64,000 nt of DNA from Aquabacterium sp. (GCF_030652515.1 NZ_JAUSAR010000116.1:114832-178831), one strand, 5' to 3'; positions 19,270 through 28,925 are shown, numbered from the stretch's first letter. Made by a program: numbers and translations. Notes: generated from the sequence alone by a model not told the origin.

Positions 19270-20679
19270 ATGTCTGCATCGCTCAAGCAAAAGATCGCCG
19301 AAGTTTTTGACGAGCCTGGCTGCGACAAGAACGTTGGCAAAAGCGAGAAAGAGCGCAAGAAGGGCTGCACCAAGCAACTCTCGCCCGGCGCGGCCGCAGG
19401 CGGTTGCGCTTTTGACGGCGCCAAGATTGCCCTGCAGCCCATCGTGGACGTGGCCCACCTGGTGCACGGCCCCATCGCCTGCGAAGGCAACTCCTGGGAC
19501 AACCGGCACAGCGCCTCGTCCGGATCGCAGCTCTACCGCACCGGCTTCACCACCGACATCAGTGAGCTGGACGTGATCTATGGCGGTGAAAAGCGCCTGT
19601 TCAAGTCCGTCCGCGAGATCATCGAGAAGTACGACCCACCGGCCGTTTTCGTCTACCAGACCTGCGTGACCGCGCTGATCGGCGATGACATCGAGGCTGT
19701 GTGCAAACGTGCCAGCGAGAAGTTCGGCAAGCCGGTGATCCCTGTCAACAGCCCCGGTTTTGCGGGCCCCAAGAACCTGGGCAACAAGCTGGGCGGCGAG
19801 TCCATCCTGGACTACGTCATCGGCACCGAAGAGCCCGCCTTCACCACGCCTTACGACATCAACATCATTGGCGAGTACAACCTCTCGGGCGAGTTGTGGC
19901 AGGTCAAACCTTTGCTCGATGCCCTGGGCGTGCGCATCCTGTCGTGCATCTCGGGCGATGGCCGCTATCACGAGGTGGCCAGCAGCCACCGCGCCAAGGT
20001 CAACATGATGGTGTGCTCCAAGTCGATGATCAACATCGCCACGCGCATGCAGCAAAAGTGGGACATCCCCTACTTTGAAGGTTCCTTCTACGGCATTGGC
20101 GACACCAGCGACACCCTGCGCCAAATCGCGCGCCTGCTGGTGCAGCGCGGCGCAGGGGCCGATTTGATTGACCGCACCGAGCGCCTCATCGAGGTCGAAG
20201 AAGCCCGTGCCTGGAAGCGGCTGGAGTACTACAAGGCGCGCCTGAAGGGTAAGCGCGTGCTGCTGATCACCGGTGGCGTCAAGAGCTGGTCGGTGGTGTC
20301 GGCCCTGCAAGAGGTGGGCATGGAGATCGTGGGCACCTCGGTCAAGAAGTCCACCAAGGAAGACAAGGAAAAGATCAAGGAGATCATGGGCGACGATGCC
20401 CACATGATCGACGACATGACCCCGCGTGAGATGTACAACATGCTGCGCGATGCCCGCGCCGACATCATGCTGTCAGGGGGGCGCTCGCAGTTCATCGCCC
20501 TGAAGGCGCGCATGCCCTGGCTGGACATCAACCAGGAACGCCACCACGCCTACGCAGGCTATGAAGGCATGGTCGGGTTGGTTGAAGAGATCGACAAGGC
20601 GCTCTACAACCCCGTGTGGCAGCAGGTTCGCATCCCCGCCCCGTGGGACGAAGCCGACGCCGGCCTGCTGGCCGTCTGA
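19270..20679 (+). CDS. nifE: FeMo-cofactor scaffold NifE
   Basis: NifE and NifN form the scaffold on which the NifB cluster gains molybdenum and homocitrate. The 469-residue product resembles NifD and keeps the scaffold cysteines in [24 protein letters not shown] and [12 protein letters not shown], and the cofactor-site cysteine region [11 protein letters not shown]. The ATG at 19270 with GGAG before it is chosen over a TTG two codons upstream. nifN follows after 11 bases. Confidence 0.98.
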   Translation: MSASLKQKIAEVFDEPGCDKNVGKSEKERKKGCTKQLSPGAAAGGCAFDGAKIALQPIVDVAHLVHGPIACEGNSWDNRHSASSGSQLYRTGFTTDISELDVIYGGEKRLFKSVREIIEKYDPPAVFVYQTCVTALIGDDIEAVCKRASEKFGKPVIPVNSPGFAGPKNLGNKLGGESILDYVIGTEEPAFTTPYDINIIGEYNLSGELWQVKPLLDALGVRILSCISGDGRYHEVASSHRAKVNMMVCSKSMINIATRMQQKWDIPYFEGSFYGIGDTSDTLRQIARLLVQRGAGADLIDRTERLIEVEEARAWKRLEYYKARLKGKRVLLITGGVKSWSVVSALQEVGMEIVGTSVKKSTKEDKEKIKEIMGDDAHMIDDMTPREMYNMLRDARADIMLSGGRSQFIALKARMPWLDINQERHHAYAGYEGMVGLVEEIDKALYNPVWQQVRIPAPWDEADAGLLAV

Positions 20680-20690
20680 AGGAGCCCGCC

Positions 20691-22118
20691 ATGGCCAAAA
20701 CCCTCGAATCCAAAAAGGCCTGCACGGTCAACCCCTTGAAGATGAGCCAGCCCCTGGGCGCCAGCTACGCCTTCATGGGCCTGGACAACTGCATGCCCGT
20801 GATGCATGGCTCGCAAGGCTGCACCTCGTTTGGCCTGGTGCTGCTGGTGCGCCACTTCAAAGAGGCGATTCCCTTGCAGACCACGGCCATGAACGAAGTC
20901 ACCACCATCATGGGTGGCTACGAGAACATCGAGGCTGCGCTGCTCAACATCCGCAAGCGCGCCGCGCCCGCCATCATCGCCATCTGCTCCACCGGCCTGA
21001 CCGAGACCAAGGGCGACGATGTGGACGGCTACCTGGCCACGGCTCTGCAACGCAAGCCTGAGTTGCAGGACACCGCCCTGGTCTACGTGTCCACGCCCGA
21101 CTACGTGGGCGCCTTTGAAGACGGCTGGCGCCACGCCGTGACCGGCATCATCAAAAGCGTGGTGGCCCCGGTCACGGGCGAGCAGGCCTTCATCGGGCAA
21201 GAGCGCGTGGCCAAACAGGTCAACCTGCTGCCCGGCAGCCACCTCACGCCAGGCGATTTGGACGAGTTGAAAGAGATCATCCAAGCCTTTGGCCTGAGCG
21301 TGATCACCTTGCCCGATGTGTCCGGCTCACTGGACGGGCACATCCCCGGCGACTGGCGCGGCACCACCCTGGGCGGCACCACGCTGGACGAAATCCGCAG
21401 CCTGGCCACGTCGGTCGCCACGCTGGCCATCGGCGAGCAGATGCGCGATGCGGCCTCGGCGCTGGAGGCGCTCACCGGCACGCCCTACCACCTGTTCGAT
21501 CGGCTCACCGGCCTGGAGTGCAATGACCGCCTGCTGATGCTGCTGTCGGAGTTGAGCGGTCTGCCCGTGCCCGCCAAGTACCGCCGCCAGCGCAGCCAGT
21601 TGCTCGATGCCATGCTGGACGGCCACTTTTACCTGGGCGGCGTCAAGGTGGCCATTGGGGCCGAGCCCGACCTGATGTTCGCCGCCGGGTCGCTGCTGAA
21701 TGAGATGGGCGCGCAGCTGAAGTGCTGCGTCACCACCACGCACTCGGCCGTGCTGGCGCAACTGCCCGCCGACACCGCCTTGCTGGGCGACCTGGAAGAC
21801 CTGGAAAAAGGCGCCGCCGAGTGCGACCTGCTGATCACGCATTCGCATGGGCGTCAGGCCGCCGAGCGGCTGAACAAGCCCTTCTTGCGGCTGGGCTTTC
21901 CGATCTTTGACCGCATCGGCAACGCCCACCGCGTGATGGTGGGCTACCGCGGCACGCGCCAGTTCATCTTCGAAGTGGCCAATCTGATGATGGCCCACAT
22001 CCCGCACGCAGACGAGGGCAGCTGGCCCTTGCCCGACATCGCCCAGCGCGTGGCCCGGCCCTTGGTGGCCGAGCCCGAGCTGACCTCGCCCCTGACCCTT
22101 GACGGAGTCGAACCATGA
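20691..22118 (+). CDS. nifN: FeMo-cofactor scaffold NifN
   Basis: NifN is the NifK-like partner of NifE. The 475-residue product has KKACTVNPLKMSQPLGASYAFMGLDNC, HGSQGCTSFG and ICSTGLTETKGDD, matching NifN rather than NifK. An in-frame extension back to 20616 would overlap nifE; AAGGAG and alignment support the ATG at 20691. The stop overlaps the nifX start by four bases. Confidence 0.98.
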   Translation: MAKTLESKKACTVNPLKMSQPLGASYAFMGLDNCMPVMHGSQGCTSFGLVLLVRHFKEAIPLQTTAMNEVTTIMGGYENIEAALLNIRKRAAPAIIAICSTGLTETKGDDVDGYLATALQRKPELQDTALVYVSTPDYVGAFEDGWRHAVTGIIKSVVAPVTGEQAFIGQERVAKQVNLLPGSHLTPGDLDELKEIIQAFGLSVITLPDVSGSLDGHIPGDWRGTTLGGTTLDEIRSLATSVATLAIGEQMRDAASALEALTGTPYHLFDRLTGLECNDRLLMLLSELSGLPVPAKYRRQRSQLLDAMLDGHFYLGGVKVAIGAEPDLMFAAGSLLNEMGAQLKCCVTTTHSAVLAQLPADTALLGDLEDLEKGAAECDLLITHSHGRQAAERLNKPFLRLGFPIFDRIGNAHRVMVGYRGTRQFIFEVANLMMAHIPHADEGSWPLPDIAQRVARPLVAEPELTSPLTLDGVEP

Positions 22119-22534
22119 AAATTGCCTTCAGCACCCAGGATAAGCAGCGCGTGGACGCGCACTTCGGCTGGGCCAAAAACATCCTGGTCTACGACGTGAC
22201 CCCGGCGGGCTACACCTTTGTCGAAAACTTCGAGTTCGGCGGCAAGCTGGAAGAAGACGGCGACGAGGACAAGCTGGCCCCCAAGCTGGAAGCCATCAAG
22301 GACTGCGCCATCTTGTACGTGGCGGCCATTGGCGGTTCGGCTGCGGCCCGCGTGGTCGCCACGAAGATCCACCCGATCAAGGTGCCCCAGCCCGAGCCCA
22401 TCCTGGACATCCTTGAAAAGCTGCAAGACGTGCTCAAGGGCACGCCACCCCCCTGGTTGCGCAAGGCCCTGCAAAAGGGCACTGAGGCAGCTGCCCCCAA
22501 CTTTGAAGACGAAGACGAGGTCAACCATGGCTGA
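22115..22534 (+). CDS. nifX: Cofactor carrier NifX
   Basis: NifX binds NifB cofactor and FeMo-co precursors during assembly. The 139-residue product has the single NifX/NafY-like domain: [28 protein letters not shown], a FEFGG strand and [25 protein letters not shown]. It overlaps nifN by four bases and the next gene by eight, a tightly coupled assembly block. Confidence 0.96.
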   Translation: MKIAFSTQDKQRVDAHFGWAKNILVYDVTPAGYTFVENFEFGGKLEEDGDEDKLAPKLEAIKDCAILYVAAIGGSAAARVVATKIHPIKVPQPEPILDILEKLQDVLKGTPPPWLRKALQKGTEAAAPNFEDEDEVNHG

Positions 22535-23015
22535 AGCCACACTGGACGCGCCCACCACGCCATCGGACGAGGCCCTCATGGCCACGCCCTTCGTGAGCGA
22601 ACTCATCAAGGTGCTGCGCGCGCAAGACACCCACGGCGCCTGGGAGGGCAAGTCGGACCTGGCCTTGCTGGGCCCCTACATCCTGACCGCCGAGCAGCGC
22701 CGCGAGTTGCCCATCATTGGCGACCCCGACCCCGAGATCCTGTGGCGCATGGAGCTGTTCTACAACGCCGTGGGCGTGGCCATTGAGCGCGAGACCGGCA
22801 ATATGGTCAGCCCCATGATGAAGATGAGCCACGAAGGCTTTGGCCGCCTGGTGCTGTTGGCCGGCCGCCTGGTCGTCTTCAACAAGCAGTTGCGCGATGT
22901 GCACCGCTTCGGCTTTGCCTCGCTGGCCAAGCTGGCCGAGCAGGGCGGCAAGTTCCTGTCGGAGGGGATCGCCATGGTGCGCCAATACCCCGACGTGGCC
23001 AACTACGGCGCTTGA
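22527..23015 (+). CDS. NifX-associated nitrogen fixation protein (DUF269 type)
   Basis: This 162-residue protein is typical of the family regularly found after nifX. It contains [31 protein letters not shown], then [31 protein letters not shown] and [24 protein letters not shown]. Biochemical function is not settled; conservation beside nifX implies a role in cofactor assembly. The ATG at 22527 overlaps the end of nifX by eight bases. Confidence 0.93.
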   Translation: MAEATLDAPTTPSDEALMATPFVSELIKVLRAQDTHGAWEGKSDLALLGPYILTAEQRRELPIIGDPDPEILWRMELFYNAVGVAIERETGNMVSPMMKMSHEGFGRLVLLAGRLVVFNKQLRDVHRFGFASLAKLAEQGGKFLSEGIAMVRQYPDVANYGA

Positions 23016-23031
23016 TCGCAAGGAGACCCGC

Positions 23032-23229
23032 ATGGATGCCGATGAACTCAAGCTCAGGATCAAGAAGCTGAACGCCCAGGCCACGCAGGCCAAGATGGAC
23101 CTGCACGACCTGTCGGAAGACCTGCCCACCAACTGGGAAAACATCCTGAGCGTGGCCCAGCGTTGCCACGATGCCCACGCTGCCTTGACCGAGGCCCGCA
23201 AGGCCGCTGCCGCCGCGAGTACGCCATGA
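23032..23229 (+). CDS. Small nif-associated protein (CCE_0567/DUF683 type)
   Basis: This 65-residue helical protein of the small family lies between the DUF269 gene and fdxB in many diazotrophs. The sequence is a charged two-helix hairpin (LKLRIKKLNAQATQAKMDLHDLSEDLP, then AQRCHDAHAALTEARKAAA). AAGGAG lies before the ATG, and the last four bases overlap fdxB. Function unknown; family members are small helical oligomers. Confidence 0.9.
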   Translation: MDADELKLRIKKLNAQATQAKMDLHDLSEDLPTNWENILSVAQRCHDAHAALTEARKAAAAASTP

Positions 23230-23534
23230 GCACTTTTTCCATCACCATGCCCAGCGGTGAAACCTGGGAGCCCCAATTTGTTCAGACGATCAACGAGGCC
23301 ACCTGCATTGGCTGCGGCCGTTGCTTCAAGGTGTGCCCGCGTGGCGTGCTGGAGCTGGTGGGCCTGGACGACCAGGGCCAGCGCGTTGCCATAGCGTCAA
23401 GCGACGATGACGACGAAGAAGAATACGAAAAGAAGGTCATGACCATTGCGCACCAGGAGCTGTGCATTGGCTGCACGGCCTGCTCCAAGATCTGTCCGAA
23501 GAAGTGCTACACGCACGCCGCGGCCAGCGTTTGA
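23226..23534 (+). CDS. fdxB: Nif-specific ferredoxin III (2x 4Fe-4S)
   Basis: This 102-residue ferredoxin has two 4Fe-4S motifs: CIGCGRCFKVCPRGV at the start and CIGCTACSKICPKKC at the end. They are separated by an acidic insert (SSDDDDEEEYEKK) characteristic of nif ferredoxin III. It is expected to supply low-potential electrons for nitrogenase or for cofactor assembly. It overlaps the preceding small gene by four bases and closes the nifENX block. Confidence 0.95.
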   Translation: MSTFSITMPSGETWEPQFVQTINEATCIGCGRCFKVCPRGVLELVGLDDQGQRVAIASSDDDDEEEYEKKVMTIAHQELCIGCTACSKICPKKCYTHAAASV

Positions 23535-23580
23535 CCCCATTCATGGGTCATCATGGAGGCCCAGGTTTCAGGAGCGGGTG

Positions 23581-24324
23581 ATGAACAGGCTGGTTTTGGC
23601 GGGCGTGCTGTCCCTCACGGTCTGGTCGGCGCAGGCCGATCAGGTGCAGGTGGCCGTGGCCGCCAACTTCGCCGGGCCCTTTCAAAAAATCACCGCCGAC
23701 TTTGCGGCCGACACCGGCCACACCGCCGTGGCCATCGCCGGGTCCACGGGCAAGTTCTACACGCAGATCAAGTCGGGCGCGCCGTTCGAAGTGCTGCTGG
23801 CCGCCGACGACGAAACCCCCAAGAAGCTGGAAGACGAAGGCTTGGCCGTCAAGGGCCAGCGCTTCACCTACGCCAAGGGCACGCTGGTGCTGTGGAGTGC
23901 CAAGCCGGGCTTCGTAGATAACCAGGGCCAGGTCTTGAGCAAAGGCGCCTTCAACCACCTGGCGCTGGCCAACCCCAAGCTGGCCCCCTACGGTGCCGCG
24001 GCCGAGCAGGCCTTGAAGGCCTTGGGCCTGCACGACAGCCTGCTGCCCAAGTTTGTGCAGGGCGACAACATTGCCCAGACACAGCAGTTCATCGCCACCG
24101 GCAATGCCGAGCTGGGCTTTCTGGCGCTGTCCCAAGTGGCCCCGCCCGACAAGCCCGCCGTGGGCTCCTGGTGGGTGGTGCCAGCCAAGCTGTACGCCCC
24201 CATCCTGCAAGATGCCACCGTGCTCAAAAGAGGCGAGGGCAACCCGGCCGCCGCCGCCCTGATGAAGTACCTGCGCGGTGACAAGGCCCTGGCCGTGATC
24301 AAGGCCTACGGCTACGGGCTGTGA
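23581..24324 (+). CDS. modA: Molybdate-binding periplasmic protein ModA
   Basis: ModA is the molybdate-binding component of the ABC importer that feeds FeMo-cofactor synthesis. The 247-residue product has a short signal peptide (cleavage after WSAQA), the oxyanion-binding start VAVAANFAGPFQKI, GSTGKFYTQIKSGAPFEVLLAADDETP, and the end GDKALAVIKAYGYGL. AGGAG lies before the ATG. It is 46 bases after fdxB and overlaps modB, so molybdate uptake is tied to nif expression. Confidence 0.96.
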   Translation: MNRLVLAGVLSLTVWSAQADQVQVAVAANFAGPFQKITADFAADTGHTAVAIAGSTGKFYTQIKSGAPFEVLLAADDETPKKLEDEGLAVKGQRFTYAKGTLVLWSAKPGFVDNQGQVLSKGAFNHLALANPKLAPYGAAAEQALKALGLHDSLLPKFVQGDNIAQTQQFIATGNAELGFLALSQVAPPDKPAVGSWWVVPAKLYAPILQDATVLKRGEGNPAAAALMKYLRGDKALAVIKAYGYGL

Positions 24325-25016
24325 TGCTGGACGCCGATGACCTGCAAGCCCTGAGGCTGACCGCCGAACTGGCCAGCGTCACCACCGCGCTGCTGCTGGT
24401 GCTGGGCACGCCCATCGCGTGGTGGCTGGCCCGCACGCGGTCGCGGCTCAAGGGCGCGGTGGCGGCGGTGGTGGCCTTGCCCCTGGTCCTGCCGCCCACG
24501 GTCATCGGCTTTTACCTTTTGATGCTGATGGGGCCCGAAGGGCCGGTGGGCCGCTTCACCAGCATGATGGGCTGGGGCCTGTTGCCCTTCACCTTCTGGG
24601 GGCTGGTGGTGGCCTCCATCCTGCATTCGCTGCCCTTCGTGGTCCAGCCACTGCACCAGGCGTTTGAAGCTTTGGGCAGGCGCCCGCTGGAGGTGGCCGC
24701 CACCTTGCGCGCCGGCCCCTGGGACCGCTTCATGACCGTGGCCCTGCCTCTGGCTCGGCCCGGCTTCCTGACGGCGGCGGTGCTGGGCTTTGCGCACACC
24801 GTGGGCGAGTTCGGGGTGGTGTTGATGATCGGCGGCAACATTCCCGGCGCCACGCGCGTGCTGTCGGTGGCCTTGTACGGGCACGTCGAGGCCATGGACT
24901 ACGGCAAGGCGCATTTGCTGGCGGCGGGCCTGGCGGGCTTTGGCTTCGCGGTCATGTTCCTGCTGTACTTCTTGAACGGACGGTCCTTGCGCAGCCAGGG
25001 GGCGTCGCATGTCTGA
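24324..25016 (+). CDS. modB: Molybdate ABC transporter permease ModB
   Basis: ModB is the membrane channel of the molybdate importer. The 230-residue polytopic product has LVLPPTVIGFYLLMLMG and the cytoplasmic coupling loop EALGRRPLEVAATLRAGPWDRFMTVALPLARPG, the permease EAA motif. The ATG at 24324 shares its A with the modA stop (TGATG), favouring it over the GTG one codon upstream. Its end overlaps modC by eight bases. Confidence 0.96.
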   Translation: MLDADDLQALRLTAELASVTTALLLVLGTPIAWWLARTRSRLKGAVAAVVALPLVLPPTVIGFYLLMLMGPEGPVGRFTSMMGWGLLPFTFWGLVVASILHSLPFVVQPLHQAFEALGRRPLEVAATLRAGPWDRFMTVALPLARPGFLTAAVLGFAHTVGEFGVVLMIGGNIPGATRVLSVALYGHVEAMDYGKAHLLAAGLAGFGFAVMFLLYFLNGRSLRSQGASHV

Positions 25017-26106
25017 CATCCTGGTCGACCTCAAACTGGCCTACCCCGGCGGCTTTGCGCTAGACGTGTCGCTTCATTTGCCAGGGCAGGGCGTGAGCGT
25101 TCTGCTGGGCCCCTCGGGCTGCGGCAAAACCACCGTGCTGCGCGCCCTGGCCGGCCTCGAGCGGGCCCAAGGCGCGGTGCAAGTGAATGGCCAGGTCTGG
25201 CAAAACGGCCAGCAGTTCTTGCCCACCCACCAGCGGCCCATTGGCTACGTCTTTCAAGAGGCCAGCCTGTTTGCGCACCTCACGGTCCAGGGCAACCTTC
25301 TTTATGGCCTCCAGCGCACTCCCAAGACCGAGCGCCGGGTCACGATGGACGAGGCCGTGGACTTGCTGGGCATTGCCCACCTGCTGGACCGCCGGCCTGA
25401 TCGCCTGTCGGGTGGCGAGCGCCAGCGTGTGGCCATTGCGCGGGCCCTGTTGACCAGCCCACGCATCCTGTTGATGGACGAGCCCTTGTCGGCGCTCGAT
25501 GCGCAACGCAAGGCCGAGGTGCTGCCCTTTCTGGAGCGCCTGAACCAACAGTCCGGCGTGCCCCTGATCTACGTGACCCATGCCCTGGATGAGGCCGTGC
25601 GGTTGGCCGATCACCTGGTGCTGATGTCGGCCGGGCGGGTGGTGGCCAGTGGCGCTTCCTGCGACATGCTGGCCCGGCTGGACTTGCCTTTGAGCCAACT
25701 GGACGAAGCCAGCGTGATGCTGCCTGGCACGGTGGCCGAGCACGATGCCCGCTACGGGCAAAGCCGCATCGACGTGAGCGGTCTGCCGCTGTGGGTGGGC
25801 CTGCACCAGGCGCCTGTGGGGCAAGCCGTGCGTGTGCGCGTGCTGGCCCGCGACGTGAGCGTGGCCCTGAGCCACCGCGCTGACAGCAGCATCGTCAACA
25901 TCCTGCCCGCCCACATTGAGGCCTTGCGCGACGACGGCCCCGACACGGTGACCTTGCAGCTTCGCCTTCAGTCGCCCGATGGTGTGGATGCCCGGCAGGC
26001 GCCCGTTCTGCTGGCCCGCATCACGCGCCGCTCTCGCGATGCCTTGAACCTGGTGTCAGGTCAGGCGGTGTTCGCGCAGATCAAGGGCGCGGCGCTGATT
26101 CGCTGA
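25009..26106 (+). CDS. modC: Molybdate ABC transporter ATPase ModC
   Basis: ModC is the ATP-hydrolysing subunit of molybdate import. The 365-residue product has Walker A GPSGCGKT (about 34-41), signature LSGGERQRVAIARALL, Walker B ILLMDEPLSALD and a C-terminal molybdate-binding regulatory domain (VRVLARDVSVALSHRADSSIVNILPA). The 3' end runs 26 bases into the converging DsbA-like gene. No modE regulator is present beside it. Confidence 0.96.
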   Translation: MSDILVDLKLAYPGGFALDVSLHLPGQGVSVLLGPSGCGKTTVLRALAGLERAQGAVQVNGQVWQNGQQFLPTHQRPIGYVFQEASLFAHLTVQGNLLYGLQRTPKTERRVTMDEAVDLLGIAHLLDRRPDRLSGGERQRVAIARALLTSPRILLMDEPLSALDAQRKAEVLPFLERLNQQSGVPLIYVTHALDEAVRLADHLVLMSAGRVVASGASCDMLARLDLPLSQLDEASVMLPGTVAEHDARYGQSRIDVSGLPLWVGLHQAPVGQAVRVRVLARDVSVALSHRADSSIVNILPAHIEALRDDGPDTVTLQLRLQSPDGVDARQAPVLLARITRRSRDALNLVSGQAVFAQIKGAALIR

Positions 26107-26758
26107 CAGACAACTGCGCCGCTATCTGGCGCAAGGCGTTCTCGAACACGGCGACCGGTTGTCCACCGGAGATCAAGTGCTGGTCATTGATGATCACCGC
26201 AGGCACCGAGTGGACGCCGCTGTTGGTGTAAAGCGCTTCTTGCGCCCGCACCTCGTCGGTGAACTCGCCGCTGTTGAGGATGGCCTGTGCGCGTTGCTCG
26301 TCCAGCCCCGCCTCGCGGACCGAGGCCAGCAGCACCTCGGGCGATTCCATGCTTTGGCGGTCGCGGTGGCAGGCTTGCAGCAGCGATTTCTTCAGGGCCA
26401 GTTGCTGATCGGGATGCTCCTCACCCGCCCAGTGCAGCAGGCGGTGCGCGTTGAAGGTGTTGTAGATGCGGCCACGCCCGGCAGGGCTGAACTCGAAACC
26501 CACCTCGGCACCGCGCTGGCGAATCGTCTCGCGGATCTGGGCCTGCTGCTCGGGCGACGAACCGTACTTTTGCGTCAGGTGCTCGCCGATGTCCTGGCCG
26601 CCGGGCGGCATCTGCGGGTTCAACTCGAAGGGCTGAAACCGCAGGGTGGCCGAGACCTCGCCTTGAAGGTGCTGCAGGGCCTGTTCCAGGGCCGACAGCC
26701 CGATGGCGCACCAGGGGCAGGAGATGTCGGAGACAAAATCGATTTTGAGCGTGGTCAT
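26081..26758 (-). CDS. DsbA-family thiol oxidoreductase (FrnE-like)
   Basis: This 225-residue cytoplasmic protein has a thioredoxin fold. The CPWC motif is at residues 14-17, and the helical insertion and cis-Pro region (VHSVPAVIINDQHLISGGQP) match the FrnE/DsbA-like group. There is no signal peptide, so it acts in the cytoplasm on unknown substrates, perhaps in thiol stress. The ATG at 26758 begins the conserved strand. It converges with modC. Confidence 0.9.
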   Translation of the reverse strand: MTTLKIDFVSDISCPWCAIGLSALEQALQHLQGEVSATLRFQPFELNPQMPPGGQDIGEHLTQKYGSSPEQQAQIRETIRQRGAEVGFEFSPAGRGRIYNTFNAHRLLHWAGEEHPDQQLALKKSLLQACHRDRQSMESPEVLLASVREAGLDEQRAQAILNSGEFTDEVRAQEALYTNSGVHSVPAVIINDQHLISGGQPVAVFENALRQIAAQLSVSESAPRP

Positions 26759-26801
26759 GTGCAGATCGTACCCACAGACCAATGACCCCATGCGGGCTGC
26801 G

Positions 26802-27458
26802 TCAATCCCGATCAGGCGCGCCGGGCGGGAAGAAGCTGCGGAAGGGCCGGGCCTCGTCCACCGCGCGGGCGAACGATGGGCGGGCCAACAAGAGCTGGCG
26901 GTAGGCCCGCGCATGACCCAACCTGCTGTCGATGGGGTGCACCCAGTCGGCGTAGAACATGGCGGGGGCCGCTGCGCAGTCGGCCAGGCTGAAGCCCGTG
27001 GTGCAGGCCCATTCGCGGTCGGCCATGCGCTGGTCCAGCCAGCGGTAGGCGTTGTCCAAAAGTGCCTTGGCATCGGCCACGGTCCGCGCATCGCGCTGCT
27101 CGGCGGGCCGCAGGTAGTCGCCCACGATGCGCTGCATGGGCGTCATCACGTAGTTGTCAAAAAAGCGGTCCATGAAGCGCACGTCCAGTGCGGCGTCCGG
27201 GTCGGTCGGGATCAGGCGCACGGGGCCCGGGTGGTGCAGGCTCAGGTGCTCGATGATGATGGTGGCTTCCATCAAGGTGCGCGGGTCATCGACCAGCACG
27301 GGCATGCGCTTGAGCGGCCACCGTTGTGCGAAATCGAGGGTGACCTCGTCGCTGCCATCCAGCAGGCGAACCGTGTGCGGCGTGGCGTTCTCGTACAGCG
27401 CGGTCAACACCTTCTGGCAGTAAGACGAGAAGGGGTGGGCGTACAGGGTCAGGCTCAT
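26802..27458 (-). CDS. Glutathione S-transferase family protein
   Basis: This 218-residue protein has an N-terminal thioredoxin-like GST domain (LYAHPFSSYCQKVLTALYEN, LKRMPVLVDD with the cis-Pro, and LMEATIIIEHLS for gamma-glutamyl binding). The all-helical C domain has WACTTGFSLADCAAAPAMFYADW. It probably conjugates or reduces electrophiles; the substrate is unknown. It is encoded with the ABM and NIPSNAP genes in a stress-like unit divergent from an ArsR-type regulator. Confidence 0.9.
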   Translation of the reverse strand: MSLTLYAHPFSSYCQKVLTALYENATPHTVRLLDGSDEVTLDFAQRWPLKRMPVLVDDPRTLMEATIIIEHLSLHHPGPVRLIPTDPDAALDVRFMDRFFDNYVMTPMQRIVGDYLRPAEQRDARTVADAKALLDNAYRWLDQRMADREWACTTGFSLADCAAAPAMFYADWVHPIDSRLGHARAYRQLLLARPSFARAVDEARPFRSFFPPGAPDRD

Positions 27459-27489
27459 GCGAATGGCTCCTTCATGTGGGGCAATCTGG

Positions 27490-27846
27490 TCACGGGGATT
27501 CTGGCATTGAACGCGGCGGACCTTCGTCGGGCACCTGCTCACGCTCATGCAGGCCGTAGTCGCGCATGACGCTGGCCACGCGCAGCCGGTAGTCGGCAAA
27601 GACGTGCTCTCGCCCCGCCTGTTGGGCGCCACGGTGCGATTCCGCCGTGCGCCAGCGCTGAATGGCAGCCTCGTCCTGCCAGAACGACAGCGACAACAAC
27701 TTGCCCGGCTGGCTCAGGCTTTCAAAGCGCTCGATGCCAATGAAGCCTTCGATGTGGGCCAACTGAACGGCCAGGGCTGCCGCCATGTTGAGGTAGGTGG
27801 CGCGCTTATCGGGGTGGGGCTCCACCTCGAAGATCACGGCCATCAT
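27490..27846 (-). CDS. Antibiotic biosynthesis monooxygenase (ABM) domain protein
   Basis: This 118-residue protein has a dimeric alpha-beta barrel domain: [56 protein letters not shown] and [16 protein letters not shown]. Such proteins include quinol monooxygenases and heme-degrading enzymes; the substrate here is unknown. The start overlaps the stop of the NIPSNAP gene (ATGA), so both are translated from one message. Confidence 0.88.
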   Translation of the reverse strand: MMAVIFEVEPHPDKRATYLNMAAALAVQLAHIEGFIGIERFESLSQPGKLLSLSFWQDEAAIQRWRTAESHRGAQQAGREHVFADYRLRVASVMRDYGLHEREQVPDEGPPRSMPESP

Positions 27847-28154
27847 GATGATGCCTCGACGGCTTCCAGAAAGCTGCGCTCTTCTTTCAGGATGAAGCGG
27901 CGCTCTTGTGCGAAGGCGAAGTTGGCGCGGCCCTGTTCGTCGGATTTCAAGCGGGCGCGGTAGGTCTCGTAGGCCGCCAGCGAGTCAAAGCCAATCAGGC
28001 CCCAGGCCACGTGGTTGCTGCCTTCGTGCGGCAAGAAGTAGCCCAGCAGCTTGCCGCCGCAACGGGGAATGATGTGCCCCCATTGCTGGGCGTAGTGCTT
28101 GAACTGCTCGCGCTGAAACGGATCGATCTCGTAGCGGATGAAACAGGTGATCAT
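27843..28154 (-). CDS. NIPSNAP family protein
   Basis: This 103-residue single-domain protein has NIPSNAP features: [57 protein letters not shown] and [16 protein letters not shown]. It is a dimeric alpha-beta barrel like ABM proteins, and its function in bacteria is poorly defined. It is the first gene of the minus-strand unit NIPSNAP-ABM-GST-DsbA and lies 84 bases from the divergent ArsR-like regulator gene, across a palindrome. Confidence 0.88.
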   Translation of the reverse strand: MITCFIRYEIDPFQREQFKHYAQQWGHIIPRCGGKLLGYFLPHEGSNHVAWGLIGFDSLAAYETYRARLKSDEQGRANFAFAQERRFILKEERSFLEAVEASS

Positions 28155-28216
28155 GGTCGGCCCTGCCTGAGTTTGGGTGGATGAACACCCTCACGATAGG
28201 CGCTTGATGCCACCCA

Positions 28217-28240
28217 ATGGTTCGACTAAGCTCGAACCAT
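28217..28240. promoter_or_regulatory. Palindromic operator overlapping the ArsR-like start codon
   Basis: ATGGTTCGA (28217-28225) and TCGAACCAT (28232-28240) form a perfect nine-base inverted repeat with a six-base spacer. The right arm contains the first bases of the regulator's ATG, and the dyad lies between the regulator and the divergent NIPSNAP unit. This is the expected layout for an autorepressing ArsR-type operator that also controls the neighbours. Confidence 0.7.
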
Positions 28241-28925
28241 GAAAGACGGCCCCAACATTGCCCGCATTGCCGCCCTGATCGGCGACCACGCCCGCGCCGA
28301 GGTGCTGACCGCGCTGATGGCGGACCGGGCCTTGACGGCCACCGAACTGGCCGCCGTGGCCGGTGTCACCAAGCAGACCATCAGCACGCACCTGGCCAAG
28401 CTGGTGGACGCGGGCCTGATCGCGGTTGATGCTCAGGGCCGCCATCGCTACTTCCGTCTGGCGGACCACGACGTGGCGCAGTTATTGGAATCGCTGATGG
28501 GCGTGGCCTTCAGAACCGGCGCGGTGCGCGTGCGCTCCAGCCCCCGCGAGCCCGCGCTGCGCAAGGCCCGCGTTTGCTATGACCACCTGGCGGGCGAGTT
28601 GGCCGTGGCGGCGTATGAGGGCCTGGTGCTGCGGGGCGTTCTGTCGGGGGGCGAGGGTGGCCTGCAACTGACAGAGCAGGGCGCCGCGTGGTTTGAATCG
28701 TTTGGGGTGGATGTGGCGTCGGCGAGCTCGCAGCGCCGCGCCCTGTGTCGACCCTGCATGGACTGGGGCGAACGCCGCCATCACCTGGGCGGGGCGCTGG
28801 GTGCAGCGCTGTTGCAGCGGCTGTTTGAGCTGGGGTGGGCGCGGCGGGCGAAGGACTCCCGGGTGGTGAGCTTCACGCCAAAGGGGGAGCAGGGTTTAGG
28901 GGCTTGGTCAGAGGTTCTCAGATGA
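28239..28925 (+). CDS. ArsR-type winged-helix transcriptional regulator
   Basis: This 228-residue protein has an N-terminal ArsR-like winged helix (IARIAALIGDHARAEVLTALM, ATELAAVAGVTKQTISTHLAKLVDAGLI, GRHRYFRLAD). The longer C-terminal domain contains cysteines (RKARVCYDHLAGELA, RALCRPCMDWGERRHHLGGALG) that may sense metal or redox state. It is longer than plain ArsR repressors. It is expected to control itself and the divergent NIPSNAP-ABM-GST-DsbA unit through the palindrome at its start. Confidence 0.9.
   Translation: MKDGPNIARIAALIGDHARAEVLTALMADRALTATELAAVAGVTKQTISTHLAKLVDAGLIAVDAQGRHRYFRLADHDVAQLLESLMGVAFRTGAVRVRSSPREPALRKARVCYDHLAGELAVAAYEGLVLRGVLSGGEGGLQLTEQGAAWFESFGVDVASASSQRRALCRPCMDWGERRHHLGGALGAALLQRLFELGWARRAKDSRVVSFTPKGEQGLGAWSEVLR

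Noticed and set aside
20616..20690. N-terminal extension of nifN
   Set aside because: It overlaps nifE, has Arg/Pro-rich shadow composition and the true start at 20691 has AAGGAG.
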